Both the position numbers and the translations under genes were made by a program. The notes under the pieces are model-generated. The model was not told the origin of the DNA, did not search any database, and was given only the letters and a program-made list of their open reading frames with translations. This document shows, piece by piece, positions 1 through 5,356 of a stretch of 5,356 bases of DNA (the first letter of the stretch is position 1; every line of letters begins with the position of its first letter). This DNA is from Gemmataceae bacterium (lineage in GTDB: Bacteria > Planctomycetota > Planctomycetia > Gemmatales > Gemmataceae), in contig CANLGS010000357.1 of the NCBI GenBank assembly GCA_947490035.1, positions 1 to 5,356 on the forward strand. Direction: 5' to 3'.

Positions 1-160
1 CCGCCTCGTGTTCCCGGTCGGCCCGAGTTCCGGGCTGAACTACCGCGCCGCGCTCGAAGCACTTCGTCAGTTGAATGACCCTCTCGCGCAAGTGGTAACG
101 GTGTTCCCGGACCGAATGGAGCGGTACTTCACCACCGAGTTGTTCAAGCCGTTCGTATGA
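1..160 (+). CDS. Cysteine synthase-type PLP-dependent enzyme, C-terminal fragment
   Basis: This is a 5'-truncated gene whose reading frame enters at base 2 and ends at TGA 158-160, leaving 52 codons. The visible peptide contains GPSSGLNYRAAL followed by VVTVFPDRMERYFTTELF. That pattern is typical of the C-terminus of fold-type II PLP enzymes of the cysteine synthase / cystathionine beta-synthase family: a Gly/Ser-rich turn (SSG-N) near the cofactor, a helix, then a VVT-(I/V)-(F/L)-PD strand and a RY-(L/F)-(S/T)-T motif. Members make L-cysteine from O-acetyl- or O-phosphoserine and sulfide, or related beta-substituted amino acids. The catalytic lysine and substrate loop lie outside the window, so cysteine synthase, cystathionine beta-synthase and diaminopropionate-type synthases cannot be separated and no symbol is given. 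The stop overlaps an ATG (ATGA 157-160) that opens a mini-ORF leading to the next gene. Confidence 0.82.
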   Translation, partial: RLVFPVGPSSGLNYRAALEALRQLNDPLAQVVTVFPDRMERYFTTELFKPFV

Positions 161-198
161 TGGAGTATCGCCCACTGTCGTCGCGAGACTCCGCATGA
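157..198 (+). other. 13-codon bridging mini-ORF (possible translational coupler)
   Basis: An ATG at 157-159 overlaps the upstream stop (ATGA). It opens a frame encoding MMEYRPLSSRDSA that stops at TGA 196-198, which overlaps the ATG of the next gene (ATGA 195-198). I see no Shine-Dalgarno sequence for it or for the ATG at 195. A ribosome finishing the upstream gene could restart here and be delivered to the next start. The overlaps are seen directly; coupling is inference, and a chance arrangement is quite possible in 38 bases. Confidence 0.3.
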
Positions 199-1385
199 GC
201 ATCAGGCTGTCCTGCCCGTCGTGCAACACCGCGCTGGCGCTGCCCGCGCTGCCGGAGAACCGCCGCGCGGCGTGCCCGCGGTGCGGCGACGTGTTCCCGG
301 TCCACAGCTACACCGAACAGCCGGACGGCGCAACGCCGGCGCCCACCACCGGAGGAGGACCGGAACGCGTGTCCCGCACGGCCGGCGAGGGCCGCCGCAT
401 GTTCGGCGTCTTCGTCGCGGCGGTTGTGGGCGTTCTGCTCGCCGGGCTGCCGCCGTTCGTCGTGTACTGGCGCGCGAAGAACAAGCCGGCGCCCGCGCGG
501 CCAACCCCGCTCGTCGCGACCGCGAAGCCGCCTTCGCAACTCGCCGCGCTCGGCTATCTGCGCGCCGACTGCAACGTCGCGTTCGCGGTGCAACTCGGCC
601 CGCTGCTCGCCTACGCGGAGCGCACCAAACAAGACCCGCGTGCCGTTCTCGCGCAAACCGGTCTGCCCGACGCCGCGCGAACCGTCATCGACCAACTCGG
701 CGTCGAACTCACACAGATCGACCACATCGCCGGCGGCGTCACTCTGGGCGAAGGCGAGGAGGCGTTGCGGCTCGCGCTGGTACTCGTGCTGAAACAACCG
801 CTGGCGGACGAAGACGAGTTCTTCAAGAAGCTCAAGGCGAAGCCGGTCGCGGGGAAGAAGGAACGCCACGATGTCGTGGTCGGCAAATTCCCGCTTCTGC
901 TCGCTCGCGTCTCGCCGACGGTGTGGGTGTTCGGCCTCGACGAGAAGGACTTCGACGCGGTCGATAAGAACGACGGCCCCGGCGGGACGCAGTTCCGCGG
1001 CGGCTTCCGAACGATGCTCGCGGCGGTGCCACCGGATGCGGCCGTGTGGGTCGCGGCCGACGACGACCGCGACTGGACGCAGAAGCCGATCATGAAACTG
1101 GCGGGCCAGACGGCGGAAGCGAAGAAGTTGCTGCCCGCGGTGAAGGACGGGCGCGGCGGGTTGGTCGCGGTCAGCCTGGGCGAGCAACCGCGCCTGAAGG
1201 TTCACGTTCGCGCGGTGGATGACAAAACCGGCGACCGTGCGCGCGTGTACTTCGCGGCACAGGCGAAGGAAGTGACCGGCGCCACATCCGGCGGTGCCGC
1301 TGCGCTCGCGCACTTCGACGCGCCCTTCGACGCGACGAACAGCGGCAAACTGCTTCAAAGGTTCTTGAGTGACGCGGGGCGATGA
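195..1385 (+). CDS. Membrane-anchored zinc-ribbon protein of unknown function
   Basis: This 396-residue protein is not recognised as a named family. Residues 5-32 form a short four-cysteine ribbon, CPSC (7-10) and CPRC (27-30), like the MJ0042-type zinc ribbons at the N-termini of many planctomycete proteins. A Pro/Gly/Thr-rich linker (about 40-66) leads to basic residues (GEGRR) and one hydrophobic segment at about 70-91, followed by YWRAKNK and a Pro/Ala-rich spacer. The remaining ~280 residues look like a soluble alpha/beta domain with no catalytic motif I can identify. The positive charges before the segment suggest a cytoplasmic ribbon and an exported C-terminal domain, although the basic cluster after the helix makes this uncertain. 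ATG 195 is the only start that keeps the ribbon intact. It has no convincing Shine-Dalgarno, so it may depend on coupling to the upstream gene 34 bases away. Confidence 0.85.
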   Translation: MSIRLSCPSCNTALALPALPENRRAACPRCGDVFPVHSYTEQPDGATPAPTTGGGPERVSRTAGEGRRMFGVFVAAVVGVLLAGLPPFVVYWRAKNKPAPARPTPLVATAKPPSQLAALGYLRADCNVAFAVQLGPLLAYAERTKQDPRAVLAQTGLPDAARTVIDQLGVELTQIDHIAGGVTLGEGEEALRLALVLVLKQPLADEDEFFKKLKAKPVAGKKERHDVVVGKFPLLLARVSPTVWVFGLDEKDFDAVDKNDGPGGTQFRGGFRTMLAAVPPDAAVWVAADDDRDWTQKPIMKLAGQTAEAKKLLPAVKDGRGGLVAVSLGEQPRLKVHVRAVDDKTGDRARVYFAAQAKEVTGATSGGAAALAHFDAPFDATNSGKLLQRFLSDAGR

Positions 1386-1402
1386 AGAGCTGAAGAAAAA
1401 GC

Positions 1403-1517
1403 AGCCGCAGATAACGCAGAAGAACGCAGATTAAGGCAGATTAAGGCAGAAGACAGAGTTCTTGAAAACACTCTTCTCTTTGGTCTTGATCTGCGTTCTT
1501 CTGCGTTATCTGCGGCT
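1403..1517. terminator. Long inverted repeat, probable bidirectional terminator
   Basis: Arms 1403-1431 and 1489-1517 are perfect reverse complements over 29 bases. The stem can extend inward to 1437/1483 with a few G-U pairs, giving about 35 bp around a ~45-base loop. The loop contains a smaller possible pairing (AGAGT 1455-1459 with ACTCT 1470-1474). It lies between convergent genes, ending at 1385 (plus) and 1534 (minus). T-rich runs lie outside both arms: TTTT at 1524-1527 on the plus strand and TTTTT on the minus strand (complement of 1396-1400). Ending transcription from both sides is the simplest role. The stem and loop are longer than a usual intrinsic terminator, so it may equally be a dispersed repeat that happens to sit here. 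Confidence 0.6.
1404..1516. repeat. GCAGA motifs at ~10-bp spacing, in inverted blocks
   Basis: GCAGA occurs at 1407, 1416, 1426, 1436 and 1446, and its complement TCTGC at 1490, 1500 and 1509. Within the left block the 10-base unit GCAGATTAAG is repeated exactly in tandem at 1426-1445. The reverse complement of the right block aligns with the left block and then diverges after about 30 bases, as if two copies of one repeat lie head to head. I believe similar CGCAGATAACGCAG-like repeats are scattered in several bacterial genomes, but I could not check that here. Confidence 0.6.
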
Positions 1518-1533
1518 CTTCGGTTTTCAAACC

Positions 1534-2415
1534 TTACCCCGGCTGCGGCCCTTCCAGCTCCTGAAGCGCCTCGATGAACAGGTCCGGCGGGTCGATCACG
1601 GAGTCGCCGTTCTTCAGCGTGATGAACGGGTGCCACATCCCCTGCCACACCCAGAACACGTCGTCGGTGATCGGGTACGCGTGTTCGCGGAAGTTCTCCG
1701 TCGCGAACAGGTGCAAGCCGTGAACGTCCTTGATCGCGGGGAACGACACCGGCCACACGGCCAGTTCCTCGCGGCTCGGGATCGCCACCCAGAACCCCGC
1801 CGGCGAGTCCGGCATCAGTTCTTCAACCAAGAGCGCGCGGGTCGCGTCGTAGCTGTCGCCGGTGTGCCCGATGTAGATGTCGTGGTCCGGCGACGCGCGG
1901 TCGAAGAAGTCCGGCGGCGTCGCGGCGCGCAGGTTCTCGATCGCCACGTCGAGCAGGTCTTCGCCGCGCTTGCGGCTGCGCTTCAACATCTCGTCGGTGA
2001 CGAACGCCATCGTGTGCGGGAAGTCCACGACGAGCGTGATCTCCAACCCGGTGCCCGGCAGCGGGACGCCCCACGGGTGCGCCGCGGTGCGGTCGAACGG
2101 CCGGCCCAACCGCGGGCGGAGGCGGTCGGTGATGGTGGCGAGGTCGTGCGGGATGTCCGGCGCGCTGACGGCGCGCGCGAGCCGCTCAAGAAACGCGCCG
2201 ATCATCTCCGGCCACTCGAGCGGGTCCGCGGCGCGCGCCCGGCGGTGCAGGTTGGTCAGGCCGATGTACTGCTCGTCGCCCCCGCCCGGCGGGCGGACGT
2301 TCACGCCGTTCGGCTCCCACCCGACGATCGCGTACCCGCCCGACGCGAGGCGCGCGGCGACCGCGGCGCGGAAGTCGTCGGGGAACGGGGACGCGAGTTC
2401 GTCGGCGGGGGACAC
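1534..2415 (-). CDS. YtpQ/DUF1444-like protein
   Basis: This 293-residue soluble protein has no signal peptide or membrane segment. Several stretches recall the DUF1444 (YtpQ) family: a YIGLTNLHRRA segment (50-60) followed by a helix resembling the family's LxNLYR region, EITLVVDFPHTMAFVTDEML (125-144), DVAIENLRAAT (156-166), GDSYDATRALLVEEL (186-200), an AIPSREELAVWP segment (211-222), and a late AYPITDDVFWVWQGMWHPF (246-264). The family's biochemical role is unknown. The assignment rests on remembered pattern, not on a search. The frame is open upstream to TTG 2493, but GTG 2415 is preferred: AAAGG lies seven bases upstream, and the extra 26 codons would cover a stem-loop. It runs convergently to the zinc-ribbon gene and lies 100 bases downstream of the GYF pair, so it could be read through from that operon or have its own promoter. 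Confidence 0.8.
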   Translation of the reverse strand: MSPADELASPFPDDFRAAVAARLASGGYAIVGWEPNGVNVRPPGGGDEQYIGLTNLHRRARAADPLEWPEMIGAFLERLARAVSAPDIPHDLATITDRLRPRLGRPFDRTAAHPWGVPLPGTGLEITLVVDFPHTMAFVTDEMLKRSRKRGEDLLDVAIENLRAATPPDFFDRASPDHDIYIGHTGDSYDATRALLVEELMPDSPAGFWVAIPSREELAVWPVSFPAIKDVHGLHLFATENFREHAYPITDDVFWVWQGMWHPFITLKNGDSVIDPPDLFIEALQELEGPQPG

Positions 2416-2422
2416 GGAATCG

Positions 2423-2427
2423 CCTTT
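2423..2427 (-). promoter_or_regulatory. Ribosome binding site deciding GTG 2415
   Basis: On the minus strand AAAGG ends seven bases before GTG 2415. The alternative TTG at 2493 has no comparable sequence, so this site favours the shorter 293-residue product. Confidence 0.5.
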
Positions 2428-2435
2428 CGCGGGCA

Positions 2436-2469
2436 GGGTTCGGCCGCTGCTATCGTAGCAGTCGAACCC
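2436..2469 (-). other. Two-part stem-loop before the DUF1444-like gene
   Basis: GGGTTCG at 2436-2442 pairs with CGAACCC at 2463-2469. Inside it, CTGCTA at 2447-2452 pairs with TAGCAG at 2456-2461 around a three-base loop, with a 4x1 internal loop between the stems. It lies 21-54 bases before GTG 2415 and 46 bases after the stop of the GYF gene. It could be a structured leader or a weak terminator of the upstream operon. No T-run follows it on the minus strand, so an intrinsic terminator is not well supported. Confidence 0.4.
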
Positions 2470-2515
2470 CCGCGCAGCGAGATTGCAACGCAAGTGACGC
2501 GCGGCGCGGGATTAA

Positions 2516-3334
2516 TCAGTCATCGCTGCCGCTGCCAAAGTCGCCTCCACCTCCGTAGTCGTCTCCGCCGAAGTCGCCGCCATCCACACCGCCGTCCACG
2601 TCCCCGTCGAGGTCGTCCATTCCGGCCAGGTCATTCGTCTCGTCGTCCGTTTCTCCCACGTCGTCGCCGTCTTCAAAGTCGTCGCCGTCTTCAAAGTCGT
2701 CGCCGTCTTCAAAGTCGTCATCGTCGCCCGCGTCACCGGTCGCGTCGTCGTCGTAGGCTTCCGGGCCGTAATCGACGGCGTCGTACACCTCCTCGCCGTC
2801 GGCCACGTCGCACGCCACGGCATCGAGAATTTCGTCGCCGCCCGCGTCAACGACACCGGCGGCGTCGTGACCCGGACGGCGGAAGCGCCTGCCGGGGCGG
2901 GACCGGTGGCGCGCCCACGCCACCGGTCCCGCTTCACCGGTCGAACGGCCGAGCAACTCGACCAGCAACTCGAAGTGTTCCCGCGAGAGAAGTTGTTGCT
3001 CCGAAAGCTGCCGAACGCGATGCCGAAGACCGTCGAGGGCGGGCGAATCGGCCGAGGTTCTCCCGCGGTGACCGGTGGCGTGCCTCGCCACACGCGACAG
3101 GGCGGGCAGCAACCCGCTACCGGGGGAAGGCGACGTGCCGTGGTCAACGGCCGGCGCCCACGGCGTCGGCACGAGTCCGCCGACGAGCGCGGCGAACTGC
3201 CAGTGTCGCATGCCGTCGCACCCGACCAGGTCGAGCGGGCGGAGTTGGCCGGCGCGGAACCGGGCCTGTAGCTCGCTCAGCGGAACAGGCCCGTTCGGAA
3301 TACCATCGGCGATGTAGTACCAGGAACCGGTCAC
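2516..3334 (-). CDS. GYF_2-domain protein with acidic repetitive C-terminus
   Basis: This is a 272-residue protein. Residues 4-56 match a GYF_2-type domain (WYYIADG, GPVPLSELQARFRAGQL, VGCDGMRHWQFA), a fold generally associated with binding proline-rich peptides. Residues 65-155 are Arg/Gly/Ser-rich, apart from a likely helix at 97-130 (RQLSEQQLLSREHFELLVELL). From about 160 to the end the chain is extremely acidic, including DFEDGD repeats (207-224) and a Gly/Asp-rich tail ending SGSDD; it is probably disordered. No membrane segment is seen. The frame is open up to 3502, but GTG 3334 is chosen because GAGG lies six bases before it, the domain begins immediately, and longer versions would overlap the upstream gene's end. 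That gene stops 22 bases away, so the two are probably co-transcribed. The central part contains two palindromic DNA motifs that may be insertions. Confidence 0.8.
   Translation of the reverse strand: MTGSWYYIADGIPNGPVPLSELQARFRAGQLRPLDLVGCDGMRHWQFAALVGGLVPTPWAPAVDHGTSPSPGSGLLPALSRVARHATGHRGRTSADSPALDGLRHRVRQLSEQQLLSREHFELLVELLGRSTGEAGPVAWARHRSRPGRRFRRPGHDAAGVVDAGGDEILDAVACDVADGEEVYDAVDYGPEAYDDDATGDAGDDDDFEDGDDFEDGDDFEDGDDVGETDDETNDLAGMDDLDGDVDGGVDGGDFGGDDYGGGGDFGSGSDD
2660..2719. repeat. 18-bp in-frame tandem repeat (DFEDGD)
   Basis: Three exact 18-base copies occupy 2663-2716, and the periodicity continues three bases on each side, giving 60 bases in all. Read on the minus strand, each copy encodes a six-residue acidic unit (DFEDGD) in the tail of the GYF_2 protein. 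Exact identity at the DNA level suggests recent slippage expansion, so copy number may vary between strains. Confidence 0.85.
2897..2932. repeat. Perfect 15-bp inverted repeat inside a gene
   Basis: Arms 2897-2911 and 2918-2932 are exact reverse complements around a six-base loop, including GACCGGTGGCG and its complement CGCCACCGGTC. The hairpin is entirely GC-rich and lies in the coding region of the GYF_2 protein at residues 135-146. A related, degenerate copy is at 3064-3096. Confidence 0.75.
3064..3096. repeat. Degenerate second copy of the palindromic motif
   Basis: GACCGGTGGCG at 3070-3080 is identical to 2901-2911. It is followed after five bases by CGCCAC (3086-3091), which pairs with GTGGCG 3075-3080. 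CGCG flanks at 3064-3067 and 3093-3096 can also pair. Aligned on the minus strand, the core matches the first copy at about 20 of 23 positions. It encodes residues 80-90 of the same protein. Confidence 0.55.
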
Positions 3335-3340
3335 GGCGAA

Positions 3341-3344
3341 CCTC
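3341..3344 (-). promoter_or_regulatory. Ribosome binding site deciding GTG 3334
   Basis: GAGG on the minus strand lies six bases before GTG 3334, in the 22-base gap after the upstream stop. It supports the start directly in front of the GYF_2 domain rather than starts up to 3502 that overlap the preceding gene. Confidence 0.6.
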
Positions 3345-3356
3345 GGGGTAGAACAC

Positions 3357-5213
3357 TCACGCGGAGAACTGCGACTCCTGCACGCGCACCTTCGCCATGC
3401 AGCGCGGGCACTGGATGACGCCGGGTCGGGCGGCGCGGAGTTTGACCTGGCACTTGGGACACCCGACGATTTTGGCGCGGCGGGCGGGTTGCGGAGGCTC
3501 ACTCGGCTCGGCGGGCGCGAACCGGTCGGCGACCGCCGCGACGCTCGCGTAGAACGTCGCCGTCTGCTGTTCGACCTCTTGACGGCGGTTCCCGGCGATG
3601 TCGAAGACGAGTTTCACGCGGCTCCCGTCTTCGGTCCGCACGATCAGAACGAGGCGGTTGTGGAAGGGCGGGCCGACCTTCGCGGACGCGAGTTTACTCT
3701 TCGCCGCCATGAGGCCCGCCTCGGCCCCGAGCGAGATGGCGATGTTGCTGCTCCGGCGAGCGAGTTTCGCGGTCGCGATGCCCGCCAGCGCGGCCTTCCT
3801 AGTGACCTCGACCGAGCGGACGTATTCCGGCGGGAAGCGTCCGGGTCGCGGCTCGTAGAGCTTGACGACTCGCGAGTAGGGCAACCGCCACGACGCGTCC
3901 GTTTCCGCGACGAAGAACTCGACGCCGAGCGCGTCGAAGCGGAGTGCGCCGCGCACCGGCCCGGCGATCTCGGGATGTCCGCCCTGGTAGTCGGCCTCGA
4001 CCCCGGCCACCGTCCCCATCTTCTCGCGCAGTGCGGTCGCCGCGGGGGCGACATCGCTGTCCGGCGGAAAGCGGTCGAGGATCTGCTCGGCCTGGTGGTA
4101 CCGTCCTTCGGCGACCCGCGCTTCCGCCCGTCCGAGTACCAACTTCACGAGCAACTGCTTCAACTCGTCGATCGCGCGGGTTTGGAACAACTGGAGCTGG
4201 TGTTCCGCGCCGCCGCCGGCGATGGTCAGGTTCACGGTGCGGGCGCGGTCGGCTTGCTCCTCCGCGGTCGGCTTCTTGAACAGCGACATGATTCCGGCCC
4301 CCGACTCGGTCGCCGGGGCTAACCGCCAAGTCAGGGTGTCGATCGGGAGGCGGGCCGCCGGCACGGGGCGGTTTTCGGGGCCGAGGTGGAGCAGCACCAC
4401 CTCCCCGCGAAAGACCGCCAGGTGGTAGACCGGCTGGGGGGCCGATTTGCCCGAAAACAGGCCCATCACCTTGCTGCCCACGGACCCCGCGAGCCGAGTC
4501 TTGGTGGCGCAAAAGTAGAGCAAGTCTTCGCCCTTCAGGTCGGCTTTCTCCAGGTTGTTCCAGCAGCACCCGAATTCGAGCGGGACGAGTTCTCCGGTGT
4601 CGCGGTGCTGTGCGGCGGTCGGCCTGGAGGTGAGCGGCGGCATCTCCTGCGGCGGGGGAGGCGCGACCGCGGCGGGAGCAGTCGCGACGGCGCGGGCGGT
4701 CGGTCGAGCCTTCGGCGTCTCGGCTGCCGGCCGCGCGGGAACCGCGACGGGGCGCGCGACCGGTCGGGCCACCGGTGGCAAGGCGGGCGGCGCACTCGCT
4801 TTCACTTGTTCCGTCGCGGTCGGCCCTTCGTCGTCCGGCACCGGAAGCGCCTCGACGACCTCGACATCCTCGTCCGGGAGCGGTAGCGCCTCGACGACCT
4901 GAGCATCCTCAACCGGAAGCGGGGGAAGCGGCGGAAAGGCTTTCGCGGGCGTGGCGCCGAACGCCGCCTGCTCGACCGCTACCCGAACGGGGCTTTCCGG
5001 CGTCGGAGCGGGAACAGGGGGCGGAACGGGCACAGCGGGCGGTGGGAACAGCCCCTTGATTTGTCTCGCGAAAATGCCGTCGGTCATGTCTTCGCGCCGC
5101 ACCTTATCGGTCGCGGTCAGTTGACCGTTGAGGGCGAGTACCTTCAACTGGGCCGAGGTGAACGGCCCCTGTTCGGGCTGGCCGTCCTTGGCGTAGTACC
5201 AGTTCGGGCTCAT
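3357..5213 (-). CDS. GYF_2 protein with Pro-rich linker, possible PH-like domains and C-terminal zinc ribbon
   Basis: This is a 618-residue protein. Residues 4-57 are a GYF_2-type domain (NWYYAKDGQPEQGPFTSAQL, then KVRREDM). Residues 58-195 are a low-complexity Pro/Ala/Val linker with a 13-residue duplication (VVEALPLPDED / VVEALPVPDDE) and PVARPVARPVAVPARP. Region 205-360 is beta-rich and ends in a helix (AIDELKQLLVKLVL). Then comes a helical stretch (361-400, AEGRYHQAEQIL, TPR-like in pattern), and a second beta-rich region at 420-565 ending in a helix. Each globular region resembles a PH/GRAM-type fold in strand-then-helix layout; this is inference from pattern only. Residues 585-605 form a ribbon with CPKC (585-588) and CPRC (602-605). 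No signal peptide or membrane segment is seen. ATG 5213 is preferred over GTG 5312 because AAAGGG lies six bases upstream and the domain follows at once. A role as a cytoplasmic scaffold is plausible but unproven. Confidence 0.85.
   Translation of the reverse strand: MSPNWYYAKDGQPEQGPFTSAQLKVLALNGQLTATDKVRREDMTDGIFARQIKGLFPPPAVPVPPPVPAPTPESPVRVAVEQAAFGATPAKAFPPLPPLPVEDAQVVEALPLPDEDVEVVEALPVPDDEGPTATEQVKASAPPALPPVARPVARPVAVPARPAAETPKARPTARAVATAPAAVAPPPPQEMPPLTSRPTAAQHRDTGELVPLEFGCCWNNLEKADLKGEDLLYFCATKTRLAGSVGSKVMGLFSGKSAPQPVYHLAVFRGEVVLLHLGPENRPVPAARLPIDTLTWRLAPATESGAGIMSLFKKPTAEEQADRARTVNLTIAGGGAEHQLQLFQTRAIDELKQLLVKLVLGRAEARVAEGRYHQAEQILDRFPPDSDVAPAATALREKMGTVAGVEADYQGGHPEIAGPVRGALRFDALGVEFFVAETDASWRLPYSRVVKLYEPRPGRFPPEYVRSVEVTRKAALAGIATAKLARRSSNIAISLGAEAGLMAAKSKLASAKVGPPFHNRLVLIVRTEDGSRVKLVFDIAGNRRQEVEQQTATFYASVAAVADRFAPAEPSEPPQPARRAKIVGCPKCQVKLRAARPGVIQCPRCMAKVRVQESQFSA
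4846..4900. repeat. 39-bp-spaced direct repeat in the linker
   Basis: The 16 bases AGCGCCTCGACGACCT occur at 4846-4861 and again at 4885-4900, a period of 39 bases with further partial matches. On the minus strand this gives the duplicated VVEALP-(L/V)-PD acidic-hydrophobic segment of the large GYF_2 protein. It is an in-frame duplication within a disordered linker. Confidence 0.7.
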
Positions 5214-5219
5214 GGGCGA

Positions 5220-5225
5220 CCCTTT
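5220..5225 (-). promoter_or_regulatory. Ribosome binding site deciding ATG 5213
   Basis: AAAGGG on the minus strand ends six bases before ATG 5213. It supports the 618-residue product rather than the 651-residue version from GTG 5312. Confidence 0.6.
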
Positions 5226-5272
5226 GGCGCGAGCGCGTAGTTTGGATGAGCGAGTCGGTGTCGGTTGGGCAA

Positions 5273-5299
5273 AGTATCCCGGAGGCGGGCAAGATGCAA
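5273..5299 (-). promoter_or_regulatory. Weak candidate promoter for the GYF operon
   Basis: On the minus strand TTGCAT (5294-5299) and GATACT (5273-5278) are separated by 15 bases and lie about 60 bases before ATG 5213. They match the sigma-70-type boxes at only 3/6 and 4/6 positions with short spacing, so this is a tentative guess. Confidence 0.2.
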
Positions 5300-5356
5300 C
5301 CGTTTTCTCCACCCGAATCGCGTCGCTACGTCGATAATGTCCCGCACGCGCCGCCA

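Noticed and set aside
144..1358. A 404-codon open frame on the minus strand
   Set aside because: It is the antisense shadow of the zinc-ribbon gene, with Arg-rich low-complexity composition; the plus frame has clear CXXC motifs and a membrane helix.
1403..1517. CRISPR array
   Set aside because: The repeats are ~10 bases without spacers of unique sequence and are arranged as inverted blocks, which does not fit a CRISPR array.
1355..1756. A 133-codon minus-strand frame spanning the inverted repeat
   Set aside because: It overlaps the end of the DUF1444-like gene in another frame, and its C-terminal half is simply a translation of the repeat.
1462..3351. A 629-codon open frame on the plus strand
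   Set aside because: It lies antisense to the DUF1444-like and GYF_2 genes, is extremely Arg/Pro-rich with no domain, and runs through the intergenic inverted repeat. High GC alone keeps such shadow frames open.
3335..3502. 56-codon N-terminal extension of the smaller GYF_2 gene
   Set aside because: It overlaps the upstream coding region by more than 140 bases, is Ser/Arg/Pro-rich shadow sequence, and the GTG at 3334 has a good ribosome binding site.
5214..5354. A minus-strand frame open from the right edge to a TGA overlapping ATG 5213
   Set aside because: The 47 codons have lower third-position GC than the neighbouring genes and resemble no protein I know; the ATGA overlap is probably chance. 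Bases beyond the window would settle it.

Overview
The window is high-GC bacterial DNA. Its protein style suggests a planctomycete of the Gemmata type: GYF_2 domains, short CXXC zinc ribbons attached to long Pro/Ala-rich or membrane-anchored proteins, and many lineage-specific hypotheticals. The lineage is inferred from style, not from a marker gene. The only well-known enzyme is a fragment at the left edge, the C-terminus of a PLP-dependent cysteine synthase-type protein.

Layout. (1) 1-160, plus strand: end of the cysteine synthase-like gene. (2) 195-1385, plus strand: a single-pass membrane protein with an N-terminal four-cysteine ribbon. The two genes are bridged by a 13-codon mini-ORF whose ends overlap both neighbours as ATGA. 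(3) 1386-1533: convergent intergenic region holding a long inverted repeat built from ~10-bp-spaced GCAGA motifs, with T-runs outside both arms; it looks like a bidirectional terminator made from a repeat. (4) 1534-2415, minus strand: a soluble protein resembling the YtpQ/DUF1444 family, with a GTG start and a stem-loop just upstream. (5) 2516-3334 and 3357-5213, minus strand: two consecutive genes 22 bp apart, each starting with a GYF_2-type domain. The first transcribed (618 aa) has a Pro-rich linker, two globular regions that may be PH-like, and a C-terminal zinc ribbon. The second (272 aa) ends in an extremely acidic, repetitive tail.

The two GYF_2 genes are very probably an operon. GYF domains usually bind proline-rich peptides, and the larger protein carries such a linker, so the pair could interact; this is inference. 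No recognised defence system, CRISPR array, transposase, integrase, tRNA or rRNA was found.

The most unusual features are DNA-level: the long inverted repeat at 1403-1517, and a palindromic motif present twice inside the smaller GYF gene (2897-2932 and 3064-3096) but read in two different frames.
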